A DNA stretch of 64,000 nt from Branchipolynoe longqiensis (GCA_030323885.1 JASIRB010002917.1:1-64000); one strand, 5' to 3'. Shown: positions 1 through 10,824, counted from the stretch's first letter. A program made the numbers and translations. The notes: generated by a model not told the origin, from the sequence alone.

Positions 1-1875
1 AAAAGCCAAGTCGATGGAATACTAAATAATTGGAGAAATAAGAATGATGCAAGTAGTGAGGACATGCTCTATGTAGAAACAGTTAGGGGTGATTACTGCT
101 ATTGGAAGGTCCATATTAAAGAATACCCCAATTCAATACCAAAAATAATTAATGTCAGGAATAACTGCGTTAACGGTAATTGCAGCTGTACGCATTATAT
201 AGCAGGCAACCTAGTACAGTTAAAGCCATGTCGATTTATATGTGAGCTCTTCCTGAGAGGGGACACTGACCCTGATTGGATGTATATCCTGTGGGGAGTG
301 GTGTTCGGGTATCACGTGATAAATATGGATTGTGAGGCAAATTATGAAACTAAATTTAAAAGAATCCGTAATACTCTATACAGAGATATTATAACTCAAA
401 AATTATTGGCTGAACTAGAACAAGGCATAATTTCCCGAACGACGCACACCCCACTTTGCATACATAATATTTTCTGTATACCAAAAACAGGGGGTGGAAG
501 GGGTATAATAGACTGTAGTCTGCCTAAAAAAGATTCGGTAAATAAATTTACGGATCAAGTAGCTCTTAAATTCAATTATAAGAGTGTGGACCATGTAGTT
601 GATTACATGAGTGCCGGTGATTACCTTTCTACGATCGATTTAAAAGCCGCGTACAGAGCTGTAGCTATACACCCAACAGATAGGCCAAGGCAAGGGTTGG
701 TTTGGGGATTTAATGATGACATAGGAGTGAAACCGGACTACATGCTTGACAACAGGTTATGCATGGGGCTGTCATCAAGTCCTTTTGTTTTTTCAAAAAT
801 ATCTGAATTTGTAGTTCGCTGTGCAAATAGAGAAGGCATTTTGAAGATAGTAAATTACTTTGATGATTTTTGCATTGTTTCTTCAGATTGGGAAATGGCG
901 AGGGAGCAGCAAAATAAATTAATTGCCATATTGCGTCGATTAGGTTTTCACATAAATTACAAGAAGTTAATTTGTCCAGGTAGGAAGATAACATTCTTAG
1001 GGATATTAATTGACACTATTAAACTGGAATTAACACTCCCGGCTGATAAACTTGAGAAATTGCGGAGAATTCTGGCTTCTTTTAGTGGTAAAATGAAAGC
1101 AACGAGGAAAGAACTGGAAAGGTTGGCCGGAATGTTAGCCCACTGCACAAAAGTTGTACGTGGTGGGCAAACTTTTTCGCGTAGAGTATATGACTTGGTA
1201 AACTCTGTTACTCAACCTTATTATAAAGTAAGACTCAACGCGGGTTTCAGAGAGGATTTGAATTGGTGGATTGACTTTGCAGACACGTTTAATGGCAAGG
1301 CATTAATAATCGGCAAGTTTGCTCCCATAAAATCTATTTATAGTGATGCCAGTAAATGGGGATATGGAGCTATGCATGGCACCGACTGGTTAATAGGTTG
1401 TTTTGACCCAATTCAGGCAGATCCTCTAAGTTTGACTGTTAAACACCACTACGATCAACCAGATGACGGGCTACTTGCTGCGCATATTAATGAACAAGAA
1501 ATGTGGGCCGTATATGCAGCCGTAAAGCGTTGGGGTCCCAGTTGGGAAGGAGCTGCTATAATGATAATTACAGACAATGCTACAGTAGAATCGGAATTAA
1601 ACACAGGAAGATCGAAATGTAAATTGATTATGTACTATTTGCGACAGTTGTTTTGGATGTCAATAAAATATAATTTTGTGTTTGCTTCTGTACGCATTAA
1701 CAGCGAGCTGAATATAATAACGGATGCCCTAAGCAGGCTAAATACTCCGGGCATGGCTAGTATTATAATTAATGCGGACCCACAAGGTATGCTATGTTGT
1801 AGTGACTTATTTCGGCAACATTTGTTTTTCCAGAGCTCGATAAACTCAAAGCAGAACAGAAAGTTCTCCAACTAA
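1..1875 (+). CDS. Reverse transcriptase-RNase H polyprotein of Ngaro-like element, 5' partial
   Basis: The frame is open from base 1 to the stop at 1875, so the first ATG seen (64) need not be the start. The product would copy the element RNA into DNA and remove the RNA strand. RT signatures are visible in order: the STIDLKAAYRAV block near 630, GLSSSPFVF near 770 and the catalytic YFDDF box near 860. An RNase H domain follows, with SDASKWGYGA near 1340, an EQEMWAVYAA block near 1500 and TDN near 1573, ending with DALSRL near 1725. The frame has no internal stop, unlike its sister at 54-56 kb, and is the best preserved RT in the window. The stop is followed by the recombinase, whose N-terminal residues overlap it in another frame. 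Confidence 0.85.
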   Translation, partial: KSQVDGILNNWRNKNDASSEDMLYVETVRGDYCYWKVHIKEYPNSIPKIINVRNNCVNGNCSCTHYIAGNLVQLKPCRFICELFLRGDTDPDWMYILWGVVFGYHVINMDCEANYETKFKRIRNTLYRDIITQKLLAELEQGIISRTTHTPLCIHNIFCIPKTGGGRGIIDCSLPKKDSVNKFTDQVALKFNYKSVDHVVDYMSAGDYLSTIDLKAAYRAVAIHPTDRPRQGLVWGFNDDIGVKPDYMLDNRLCMGLSSSPFVFSKISEFVVRCANREGILKIVNYFDDFCIVSSDWEMAREQQNKLIAILRRLGFHINYKKLICPGRKITFLGILIDTIKLELTLPADKLEKLRRILASFSGKMKATRKELERLAGMLAHCTKVVRGGQTFSRRVYDLVNSVTQPYYKVRLNAGFREDLNWWIDFADTFNGKALIIGKFAPIKSIYSDASKWGYGAMHGTDWLIGCFDPIQADPLSLTVKHHYDQPDDGLLAAHINEQEMWAVYAAVKRWGPSWEGAAIMIITDNATVESELNTGRSKCKLIMYYLRQLFWMSIKYNFVFASVRINSELNIITDALSRLNTPGMASIIINADPQGMLCCSDLFRQHLFFQSSINSKQNRKFSN

Positions 1876-2791
1876 AATGCTACGCTCCGAACTCTAGGGA
1901 ACCAGGTGTGTGCAAGTAAACAAGTATCTTTCCTTTGTAGAGGAATTTTCAGATACGCATTCTCCTTTACCTTGTGATTCTATGCAAGTAGCGCTGTATG
2001 CAACTTGGTTGTCTAGGACATTTAAATACTCCTCGGTCATTAATTACTTGAGTGGTCTTAATTATTTTCTAAAATGTCAAGGCGCAACGCCTATAGATTA
2101 TGAACATTTTATAGTTAGTTCCACCATTCAAGGAATACGTAGAATTTTAGGCGACATGCCACTGCAGGCGATGCCATTATTGCCACATATGTTGAAGCAG
2201 ATATTTTCCTTTCTATCGGACAGCCCGGGGCATATCGCCTGGCGGGCTGCAGTGCTATGTAGCTTTAGAGGACTTTTACGGAAATCGAATGTAACTTTTT
2301 CTGATGCTGTGCTCCTGGGTGAGGATATAAAATTCTACCCTTGGGGGATGCTGCTAAGAGTTTGTAAAACTAAGACGATACAATTTAAAGAAAGGTCGTT
2401 GCATATTCCTATTGCAAGATGCCCAGATTTAGACATCTGTGCAGTCCATTGGACGGAAAAACATTTGCGTACTCAACCGGCGATAGGCTCGTCGCCCGCA
2501 TTTTTTATTCCTAATGATTTCGGAGGAAGCTCTCCGTTAACATATAAGACTTATCAAACAACTTTGAAATTGTTTGCTGGTTTTGCTGGTCTTGACAGGG
2601 AATTAATTTCTTCTCACTCATTGCGTAGGGGGGGATGCACGTATCTATCAATGTGTGGTGCTTCCTTGGAAGAGATCAAGACAAGAGGTGATTGGACAAG
2701 TAACGCAGTATTTCAATACCTTAAGACACCTTTAACCATTCGTATTATGAATGATATGCGCGTGGTAGCAAAGCTAGCGCTGACTAATTAA
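1851..2791 (+). pseudogene. Tyrosine recombinase of Ngaro-like element (frameshifted near its N terminus)
   Basis: The encoded enzyme would integrate the circular element DNA by strand exchange through a covalent tyrosine. Catalytic landmarks are visible: the first arginine in SFRGLLRKS near 2270, HSLRRGG (H-x-x-R) near 2617, and the C-terminal QYLKTPL carrying the probable nucleophile tyrosine near 2715. The N-terminal SAM-like part contains YATWLSRTFKYSS. The long frame runs 1910-2791 but opens on a GTG. The residues before it (YAPNS, near 1881) continue in a different phase and match the sister copy at about 56.2 kb, so a small indel in the GTGTGTG run near 1905-1911 has broken the frame. 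A short sequencing error would look the same. Confidence 0.8.
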
Positions 2792-3151
2792 GAGAGTAGG
2801 GTTGGGGGACCCGGGTTCGGGTCTTTGGCATATTAGTCCCAGCCAGAGAACTAATAAAGAACTCAGCCCAACTCTGCTTTGTCTGACCTTATTGCCTAGT
2901 GGTTTATATAAACACACTATTCACCTACAGTTTCTTCCGCCTCTCCCCACCTGCACACCGTCCTCGTTCCCTCTTCTGCTATAGTGGCGCCACCTGCAAA
3001 CCAATGCAGTGTATTTGGAAACATGCTTTGCCACTTGTTTCATACTCGTTTATATGTATTTGCCCTCACTCAATCGTTCCTGATCGGATGTGGTGGATGA
3101 ATTAGTTAGAGCGCTGGCTTACCGCTGGTTCGAATCCCCGCTGAGTTAAGC

Positions 3152-4153
3152 CAGAGAGCGTGCATATAGATGAGAGGGACAACTCCCGGGAAAATCGGTA
3201 ACACAGGCTAAAGTGGCGCCTCTCGTGGTCATTGTTGAACAAGCCTTGAATTTGCCAGTACGCAGTGCAAAACATTAGTTTTATTCAAAATTAATAGAAA
3301 TCCAGAACCCTAACCTTATAAATTTAATATAATCTTTTTGGTAAACATGTTTTCTATATGTGTACCAAGCGATTTCTTTCTAGGTGGTGTGGTTTTAGAG
3401 ATATTTAACTTTTTCTGTATGAAGATTGCACACGACCATTGACAATGCCTTGAGCTTGCCGGTATGCACAGTGCAAAACGTTGGTTTTATTCAAAATTAA
3501 TAGAAATCCAGAACCCTAACCTTATAAATTGAATATAATCTTTTTGGTAAACATGTTTTCTGTATGTGTACCAAGCAATTTGTTTCTAGGTGGTGTGGTT
3601 TTAGAGATATTTCACTTTTCTGTATGAAGATTGCACACGACCATTGACAATGCCTTGAACTTGCCGGTATGCACAATGCAAAACATTAGTTTTATTCAAA
3701 ATTAATAGAAATCCAGAACCCTAACCTTATAAATTTGATATAATCTTTTTGGTAAACATATTTTCTACATGTGTACCAAGCGATTTGTTTCTAGGTGGTA
3801 TGGGTTTAGACATATTTCACTTTTTCTGTATGAAGATTGCACACGACCATTGACAATGGAGGCGTTCGACTGGGCCCTTTCTATCTGCAAGATTTACGGA
3901 TGGATCGGAGAGAGCCACAACACACATCCGAATCATGCGTATAGTAACCCACTTCCGGTCCCAGTCAAATAGGAATTTGTTAGGAAATATTTTGATATTC
4001 GCATAGAGAAGCCCAGTCGAATACCTCCAATGCCTTGAGTTTGCCGGTACGCGTACAGCTGTGTCATAAACTGTTCAACAACCACAGCCACAGTCGGCAG
4101 CTGTTACACGGTCTAGTATGAGAGTTGTCCCTCTCATCTATACACGCTCTCTG
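3152..4153. mobile_element. hAT-like non-autonomous DNA element carrying a tandem array
   Basis: The terminal inverted repeats are about 33 bp. The left starts CAGAGAGCGTGCATATAGAT (3152-3186) and the right ends ATCTATACACGCTCTCTG (4122-4153). Flanking copies of GTTAAGC(C) at 3145-3152 and 4154-4161 give a 7-8-bp target duplication. A CAG-type terminus with about 8 bp of duplication is usual for hAT elements; the assignment is inference because no transposase is present. The inside holds three copies of a 206-bp repeat and then a GC-richer stretch. The short open frame at 3769-3972 lies across the repeat and has no recognisable product. Confidence 0.7.
3235..3858. repeat. 206-bp tandem repeat, three copies
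   Basis: Three units start near 3235, 3442 and 3648. Each contains CAGAACCCTAACCTTATAAA, the TTTTTGGTAAACAT segment and the closing GATTGCACACGACCATTGA. They differ by scattered substitutions. The array lies wholly inside the hAT-like element. Confidence 0.85.
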
Positions 4154-4216
4154 GTTAAGCCAACGACTTACAAAATTGACACTTATTGCTACTTAGTCAG
4201 GCGTTTGGTATCAATA

Positions 4217-4810
4217 TACAGTATAACCCCGTTAAACCAAGCTCGGCTCGCCGTGAATATGTCCTATGCTGCAGACACGGCGTAAAGCAACCACCAATCA
4301 ATCAATCAATCAACCAAGCTCGGTTAAACCAAACGATCGGTTAATCCAAACTTTTTTCGGCGGCCCAGCAAAATACTACGATTCATCATATAAAAAAGGT
4401 GGTTAAACCAAAGTCGGTTAATCCAAATTATCGGTTAATCCAAACAAAATTGTTGGACCCCAGGCCACCCCGGTATGGTTAAACCAAACTTGTATGTGGT
4501 TATAAGGTCATCTGAGACCCCACTGACTTTTTTATATGATATATGGGATCGTCGGTACGAATCCTGGTTGAGTCAAACCAATGACGTAAAAATTTATACT
4601 TGTCGCTTCCTAGCCAGATGCTTGGCATTACTAGGATAGGGCAAGGAGCAGTGGAATGAGGAAGACCAGTCATCTGCGAGTGAAATTTACCCTGCTTAAA
4701 CAACTAATGTACCAACAAAAATAATTTTAAAATGTTAGTATTTTGCCGGGCCGCCGAAAAATGTTTGGATTAACCGATCGCTTGGTTTGACCGAACGGGG
4801 TTATATTGTA
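4217..4810. mobile_element. TA-flanked MITE (CAGTATAACCCCGTTAAACC family) with a nested SINE piece
   Basis: The left end reads TACAGTATAACCCCGTTAAA and the right end is its degenerate complement, CGGGGTTATATTGTA. Subterminal GGTTAAACCAA / CGGTTAATCCAAA motifs recur in both orientations. TA at both ends fits a Tc1/mariner-pogo type element; no transposase is present. A TCAA microsatellite lies near 4285-4315. About 4545-4700 is the 3' part of a SINE (GAGTCAAACCAATGACGTAA onward), the same variant as at 57.6 kb. Confidence 0.65.
4545..4700 (+). repeat. SINE 3' segment nested in a MITE
   Basis: It starts with a box-B-like ACGAATCCTGGTTGAGTCAA and runs through the body CTTGTCGCTTCCTAGCC to GTGGAATGAGGAAGACC. 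The last segment is shared with the SINE at 57605-57790 and not with the other SINEs in this window, so it marks a separate subfamily. Confidence 0.55.
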
Positions 4811-5150
4811 CATACATAAAAACACAATAATCAAAGTGACCACATACACTGTATATCACATGTGCAATACACACTTACTCAAAGTCAAAGCTCGGTTAAA
4901 CCAATGATCGGTTAATCCAAACAAATTGCTAGGGTCCCTTCAAGTTTGGTTTAATGGGGTTATACTGTAATATGGAAAAGATTGGTTTGATCAGTATCAG
5001 GATAATCCCACTCAGTCACATTATTCTGATACTGAAGACTCAATAAAGCTGGATAATTCAATGAAAGCATGACTTTTTTAAACATAGATTCGACCCTCCA
5101 TATGCAACTTGGATACTGATGCATGGAGCGAATACTGAGTCAATATAAAG
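4811..5150. repeat. Partial second copy of the CGGTTAAACC MITE plus unassigned DNA
   Basis: Bases 4885-4970 repeat the subterminal GGTTAAACC/GGTTAATCC motifs and end in GGGGTTATACTGTA, the outer end of the MITE family at 4217. The remainder to 5150 shows no gene. Confidence 0.5.
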
Positions 5151-5151
5151 T

Positions 5152-5560
5152 TGCAGATTCCGATGGCTTTGGAATTTGTGCCTTATTTTTTAGATAAATA
5201 TATTAGATTGACCATAATAACCTACTATTTATTAATCTGCAGTAACTTTGATGAAAATTGCGAATCTCGGGAGCAATTTTACCCAAAATAATGATGCCAA
5301 GTTTGCCAAACCTCCTGTAGTACTGAGCGAGATTGTCGTCTTGCGATAACCACGTAATGCGTACTATATTGACGAGTGGTTATATTGGAAACTTACATAA
5401 TCGTTCCACCTCAGCGCTGAGGGTGGATGACCTTAGGTGACACAAGATTGGCCTAATTGGTTAGTGATCTCCCCAATTAATGGCTGTCTCACAGTTGGTA
5501 TCCCAAGGTATGGGGTAATAAATTAACTGATTGTTCTGCTATGCTGTCACAAATCATTAG
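5152..5560 (+). repeat. Dispersed repeat, copy 1 (partner at 57951-58385)
   Basis: Over about 410 bp this stretch follows the same order of segments as 57951-58385: AAGTTGCA...CCGATGGCTTT, TTTTTTAGATAAATATAT, GGAGCAATTTTA, CCTAATTGGTTAGT and a closing GGGGTAATA. It is a dispersed repeat with no reading frame. Its first bases match the terminus of the TTAA-flanked MITE family. Confidence 0.7.
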
Positions 5561-6974
5561 TTAATACACCAGTTTCTAAGTTGAATATATAGAATCAAAC
5601 TCTTTTGGTTTTGAAAAAAAAGAAGTGTTATCGGACCAAGCAACTTTAATAGAACCTCTAAATGCTGGTAGGGAGCGTCAACATTAATTTGTCATGATTT
5701 CATTTCAAACATCCCCGTTAAAATTAAAAAGTAAGGTGCGTTATAATTATCAATATAATATTGTTGTCTCAAAATATGGCAGAAACTGAAAAGCATTGGA
5801 TTATGCAACTTTATCTACCTTATATATGTAGATCTATATTAATACACAATGTATACAGTATACATTTATATAGACATGCTTCCATTCAGATGGACTCCGT
5901 GTAGTTCCATTAAAATTCGGTTTACAGTTCCTTTTAGGGGTAGAATTGCCATCCTGCCAGGTGCAACACTGGCTACGAGGCATCCTATAATTGGATACTG
6001 CACTAAAACTTCGACGATCCATTTTCGCCAAAATACCTATCAATGTAATTAATCGCATCATAACCTTCGCCCAAATGCTGATTCATTTAGATTTTCCCTC
6101 TCTCTTAAAATCAGTAATTCATCAATCTGAAAAATTCTCTTCTCATGTCTTGACCATTGGCCTTCAATTATTTGTATAGTTTTAATAAATACGACATATA
6201 TAAATACAATTGGTTAAATAATTTGTTGTGGTATTTTTTTAATCAGATTTCTGACGTGACATATTGATATGATGTATTGTTGCAATTTGTAGGAGGGATT
6301 AGGTTGATGATTTATTGGTGAATTGTTTTTCCCTCCTCAGGGAACAAAGGTTTGCCTCACCTCGGGTTACATTATGAAATCAGGCCGAGTCGTGGCCTCT
6401 GCTTCGTGGTGTCCACAACCTGAGGCGAGATGTGTTAAGCAACTTGCAAAGCAGTGGTCTGTAGTTGGTTGTAAATGTGTGTGTTGTATTGGTGATAGTA
6501 CTAGATTGTTTTGCTTGTTGTTGGTTTGTAGTTTGTGTGTGTACTGCTTGGTGGGTACTTTGTTTTTATTTTATTTTACTATATTTTAAAATATGATAGG
6601 GTGGATTTGGTAGGTATCCCCCAAAGGGCGATCTTCCTATCTGTACACTTAAAGGAATCTCTACAAATTAAAAATAGCAAACTAACAAAAGTATATAAAC
6701 AACTCAATAGCTTAAAACTACCATCAAGAAAAATAACAAGTTAGAAAATTACATACAGATATAGTATGGGAAATAACTGTTCATATAGATGGTCATTGTG
6801 ATGGATCGCACATGGGTTAGATAATTCATAGCAACATAGAGATACATCAAAGTGTATACAGCATAGTATCCATAATGCCTCGGTCACAAATGCCTTGCGG
6901 TGTGCTTGTGGCGGCCGTATGTCGCAGCATCGGCAAAACCGTACGGTGACCGTATGGTTGGATACTCTGACCGT
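5561..6974. other. No gene recognised
   Basis: About 1.4 kb of AT-rich DNA. A degenerate MITE terminus (GGATTATGCAACTTTA) lies near 5798-5813. The open frames here are short (at most 138 codons), without recognisable motifs, and I do not call them. Confidence 0.5.
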
Positions 6975-7030
6975 ACGATGCAGAGTTGTAAACCACTGCC
7001 TTGTGCCTTGACAGAACCGAAGGCTAATGG
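6972..7030 (-). repeat. Short dispersed repeat shared with 50215-50280
   Basis: On the minus strand this stretch reads TTAGCCTTCGGTTCTGTCAA, then CAAGGCAGTGGTTTA and AACTCTGCA. The same order appears on the plus strand at about 50219-50278 with 11 extra bases in the middle. It is a small repeat fragment whose parent family is unknown. Confidence 0.6.
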
Positions 7031-7343
7031 CCGGTGCACACCTACCGTATACGATTCGCGCACTAAAACTGACTGCCGGACGCGACTCGTCACGACCCGT
7101 TTCGCGACTAAAAACTGACGACAGGGTGTACCCATCTAGCGACTGGGCCGCGCACATCTACCGTCACGATTCGCGACTGCGATGCGCGCACCTGGTGTCT
7201 TTATCACAAACTACATTAGCATCAGCGCCTCCTACCGGTTCTTGAACAATTTGAGAGCCTCAACGCAAGACGGCGCCACGTCTGTGGCCGACTGGTGTCA
7301 GTGGCGCCAACTATCGGTAGCGGTTGGTTAGCAGACATGCAAG

Positions 7344-7938
7344 ATGGCGCCCCGTTCAAAACAACAGAAAAGAAATATAGCAGTTGCACTAGCAGTACTT
7401 GCCATTCGTCAAGTCCGACGTGGTAGGGTTGCTCGGCAATTGTGGGTCCGTCCACACATCGCGCAGCGTTTGCAACATGGCGCTTTCCACACGCTGGTGG
7501 CTGGCCTACGTAAGTCAGAACCGAAAGTGTTTGCCAACTACACACGCATGCCGACGCAACAGTTTGACGAGCTGCTCGCCCTCGTCGAAAGTCGGATCGC
7601 GCGGCAGAATACTCGGTTCAGGGCGTCCATCTCAGCTGCGGAGAGGCTCGCCATCACGCTACGATTCCTGGCCACAGGTTAGCATTTGTTAATTTGGTTT
7701 ATTATTGTCTGACATAGTCGGTATGTGCATAGCATAGCATAGCATAGCCATATAGATGAATCGCTCCAAAATTTGTCCTACGAGGCGTGGTGACGTTACC
7801 AAAATCTTTTGCATGTTTCTAGGGGAATCGTTCAAGAGCATTAGCTACCAGTTCCGTGTTGGCGCCACCACCATCGGCAAGATCGTCCCCGAAACCTGCG
7901 ACGCGATCTACGAGGCGCTGAAGGAGGAATACTTCAAG
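7344..7938 (+). pseudogene. PIF/Harbinger-type transposase, N-terminal fragment with intron
   Basis: Exon 1 runs from the ATG at 7344 to 7677. It encodes a basic N terminus and the block YTRMPTQQFDELLALVESRI, followed by ERLAITLRFLATG, a pattern familiar from Harbinger (HARBI1-like) transposases. Joining 7677 (donor G|GTTAGC) to 7823 (acceptor TTTCTAG|GGG) keeps the frame across a 145-bp intron into exon 2, FRVGATTIGKIV and CDAIYEALKEEYF, which ends at 7938 before a second donor, AAG|GTAACT. No DDE catalytic region appears downstream, so the gene is truncated. Family knowledge is from memory; the splice sites are read directly. Confidence 0.7.
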
Positions 7939-8010
7939 GTAACTGTGTTTGTGATGAGTTTTTTTTATTGGGTTACACACGAAATTGTGTAACAATGATC
8001 ATTTGCAATG

Positions 8011-8250
8011 TTATATTCAATGCGATTCACAACTTACAACATAAATTTACTAATTTCCCTTCACTGCAATTGAATCATGGAACAAATAGAAGTGACTACA
8101 AATTATATAAGTAAAGTAAAAAGAAACTTTAAACTTAGTTATATTCAATGCCATTCACAACTTAAAACTTAAATTTACTAACTTCCATTCACTGCAATCG
8201 TGGAACAATTAGAAGTGACTACAAATTATATAAGTAAAGTAAAAAGAAAA
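8011..8250. repeat. 128-bp tandem duplication
   Basis: Two adjacent units start TTATATTCAATG at 8011 and 8139. Both run through ACAAATTATATAAGTAAAGT to a terminal AAAAAGAAA, with a few substitutions and one short deletion. They lie just after the Harbinger fragment. Confidence 0.8.
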
Positions 8251-8692
8251 TCTCTTATGTCTTGCGTCTTCTACAACAATTTGATAAAACTTATATCCGT
8301 CAATTTCACTGTGACTAACATCTTAAAACAGTGTCCTGTGTATCCAACTGCCAATCATTTTCTGTAAAATGTTGCTAATGTCCAAACCCGCCAGGTATCA
8401 GGTTCAACTTACAACTTATATCCGTCAATTTCACTGTGACTGAAGTTGTCGACGTCGAGCATTGGATGTCGGCATCGAATGGCATAATTATAGTTTAGCA
8501 TTGACAGAGGTGTTGGAAAGTCCTTAAATTTATCCTGAATGTAAAGGTAGAGAAAATAAAACAACCTTATTTGTTTCTAAGATAATTTAATATGAAACAA
8601 AGAAATGCACTACACTTTAAGAATTGTGATGCCGACATCTTAAATTGACCACCAATTGGCCCATTTTCATGAGGCCAACTCATATATATTTG
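8251..8692. other. No gene recognised
   Basis: AT-rich DNA between the 128-bp duplication and the DIRS end. The phrase TATATCCGTCAATTTCACTG occurs twice (about 8292 and 8416), so it contains at least one diverged internal duplication. Confidence 0.4.
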
Positions 8693-9394
8693 ACCTCGGT
8701 ACTAAGCCTCTGGCTAGCCGTAGCCCAGGGAGAAGGATGTACATCCGGGTCCAGCAATTAGCATAATCAACTCACAACGGGAGGACATTTGTTGAGTTAC
8801 TCCGGCTGTTTTCTACTTAAAACGACAGTCTACCGAGTAAGTATTGCTTTTTTTATGACATTTACGAGGGATTGTTTGTTACCGCTGCTTTTTTACTAAG
8901 TTTTGAAACTTGTTGAAGATTTTTAAAGCTTTTATTGGTATTTTATGATTTCTTAATCTATCGAGAGAACAATGTCGCCATTTTTCTTTGTTACTTTTTT
9001 GCCGCCCGTTGCCGAACGGAGAGATGTGTGGTTGGAGCCATACATCGTGAGGATTTATTCCTGGGTTCTTTTTAGATTCCCCATAATTGTATTATTAGGC
9101 GTACCTCTGAATCTTGTAGCATTTTCTCCAACTTGTTGGCATATTACGCCCCTGGAGGGAGAAGTGTATGGGATAGAGAGTGTGGGAGGCTACCGCTACA
9201 CTGGTCCCTACCCCTCATATGGTTTTGGTTTCATTACCGTTAACCTACGACACTCACAATTTTCCCTCACACCTGTGTTGAAATGGTTTAAACACGTTTT
9301 TTCAACACCAGTAGATGCACAATTTGGGGTTTGCGTAACCTGTTGTGACATTTTGGTTGAGCATTCCCCAACTTTTGTTTTTCGATCTTTTTAG
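8693..9394 (+). mobile_element. DIRS1-like element, 5' terminal fragment
   Basis: The stretch begins with ACCTCGGTACTAAGCCTC and GGGAGAAGGATGTACATCCG, the same terminus that starts the complete DIRS element at 40792. The leader that follows also matches 41120-41460 (the CTGGGTTCTTTTTAGA, GCATTTTCTCCAACTTG, ACACTGGTCCC and AACACCAGTAGATG segments). The 140-codon frame at 8972-9394 is this leader read as protein; because the homologous leader at 41 kb is non-coding, I do not call a gene. The fragment is cut by the SINE at 9395. Confidence 0.75.
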
Positions 9395-9616
9395 GGTCTC
9401 ACTGGGAAACCAGGCCGCCAGCACCATGACCTGGTATCCCACTCAGTCACATTATCCTGACACTGAGCACACCAGTCCTTGCCCTGTCCTAATAATGCCG
9501 AGTGCCTGGCTAGGAAGTGACAAGCACCAATTTTCAAGTCATTGGTTTGACTCGACCATGGTTCGAACCCACGACCCCACGATCTACCAGCACGGGAGAC
9601 GGATTACTTCAAACTA
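9395..9616 (-). repeat. tRNA-derived SINE (minus)
   Basis: The body comes first (TCTCACTGGGAAACCAGGCC, GGTATCCCACTCAGTCACAT), then GAGTGCCTGGCTAGGAAGTG, and the tRNA-like head reads in reverse at about 9550-9610 with GGTTCGAACCCACGACC. It belongs to the same family as 13229, 15268, 17817 and 39175. Confidence 0.75.
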
Positions 9617-10614
9617 AAGTACGGAAGCTTATAATGATCAACCTAATATATTTATCTCAGAAAATGTCAGAGACTCAAAACCACCGGACTATGCAACTTT
9701 ACGTTGGACAGCCTTCTGACACCTTTTCTACGGAGTTGTTCAGCAGCCCTGTCCAGGAACTAGGGCAGGAGTAACTACGTACCATCGTCACTGATCCATG
9801 CCCTGTGAAACCAATTTGTTAATACATTATGCTTTGTTTCATTATCTAAGTTGGATATGTTGCCTTAAATCTAGTAAGTGCTTTGGTTCCAACAAGTTGA
9901 TGCTTTCATCAGACCACGCAGTTTTAACTCATGATTTGGGACAGCAGGGATGGAATAAATGGTCGATTTATGAGAGCATGTCTTTGTACAACTATATTGA
10001 GTGAGCACAGAACAGATACACTGCTAAGAAAAGTAGACTAATCTTGTGACCTCTCATTAGTCTTCCCCTCACACTAAATGCCATACGTAGCTTAGTCTGA
10101 TTACAAGATAGCCCCAGAGGTCAGTAGGTCAGGGTATCACGTGACCATGACATGGGCGACGAATCACTTTCAACAACAGGAGTTATTGTTGTTGGGGGGG
10201 TTGCTGAAATTAGTTTGCACGCTGTCACTTCAAACATCTCTGAAGTTATCCATGTGTAACAAAAGTTGTCCTACCATTAACGGCAGTATGTAATAATAGT
10301 CAACCAATCATATTTATATTAAGAGTATGACAAAAACCCAAAACCAATTTCCCCAATTCGGAGATACTGTTGACTGTATTTCGCGGATTCCTTCCAGACT
10401 TCCTTCTGGTAGTTTCGATTGGATAAATGTATTTGATGAATAATATATATTACTCGTGTACATAGTCCCATAATAACCATATGCAAATACCCATTGAGAG
10501 AGTGTGTGAGCCAACATTAACCTTGTCAGATCGATTAACAAATTCTAGTCGTACGAGTGTATTGATTCAGTATGCCTAGAGACCCCTGGATATTAGAAAC
10601 ACTGACTTAAATAC
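9617..10614. other. No gene recognised; MITE end inside
   Basis: Bases 9640-9703 carry a terminus of the TTAA-flanked MITE (TTTATCTCAGAAAATGTCAG, then CGGACTATGCAACT). Otherwise there are only short uninformative frames. Confidence 0.45.
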
Positions 10615-10805
10615 TGTGATATATGCGTAATAGACGTACAGGTGTGTGGTTAATATATGTTAACGAGATGCAGAGGTTGAGACAAAGAGTTATGCAAATG
10701 AGATGATGTCATGGAAAGTTTAGCCGGCGGGTCAAACGTGCCCTAGGCCATGAATAAACCATTCAGTATCCAGAAGTCAAAATGTTCAGACGTCGTACTT
10801 TCACA
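10615..10805 (+). repeat. 5' LTR of gypsy copy A
   Basis: 191 bp from TGTGATATATGCG to TACTTTCACA, with TG..CA ends. A poly(A) signal AATAAA lies at about 10753 and an ATGACGTCA-like site (ATGATGTCA) near 10703. The 191-bp length equals that of both copy B LTRs. Confidence 0.85.
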
Positions 10806-10821
10806 TGGTGTCAGATGCGGA
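10806..10821 (+). promoter_or_regulatory. Primer binding site, tRNA-Leu type (copy A)
   Basis: TGGTGTCAGATGCGGA directly follows the LTR. TGGTGTCAGAAGTGGGA is the complement of the common tRNA-Leu 3' end, so priming by tRNA-Leu is the natural reading, with a few mismatches. Confidence 0.7.
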
Positions 10822-10824
10822 AGA

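Larger units (their letters stand above)
1..2995 (+). mobile_element. Ngaro-like tyrosine-recombinase retroelement, copy 1 (3' part)
   Basis: This is the 3' half of a YR retrotransposon whose left part lies outside the window. It carries an RT-RNase H frame followed by a tyrosine recombinase frame, the order seen in the DIRS/Ngaro group, with no LTR and no DDE integrase. Its proteins align along their length with those of the complete copy at 51.6-57.6 kb, which has Ngaro-type split repeats, so I assign it to the same lineage. About 200 bp of non-coding DNA follow the recombinase, including a TATA-like stretch near 2907. I could not find the B1-A2-B2 repeats there, so the 3' terminus is truncated or too diverged to see; the right boundary is approximate. 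Confidence 0.8.
3085..4216 (+). repeat. tRNA-derived SINE split by a hAT-like insertion
   Basis: A tRNA-like head lies at about 3085-3151: TTAGAGCGCTGGCTTACC, then a box-B-like GGTTCGAATCCC. The body resumes at 4154 with GTTAAGCCAACGAC and the shared segment ATTGACACTTATTGC up to about 4216. The same order of head and body is seen uninterrupted at 39175-39430. The interruption is the element at 3152-4153. Confidence 0.7.

Noticed and set aside
8972..9394. 140-codon frame as a membrane protein
   Set aside because: The same sequence in the DIRS element at 41.1-41.46 kb is the untranslated leader and is not open, so the frame is chance.
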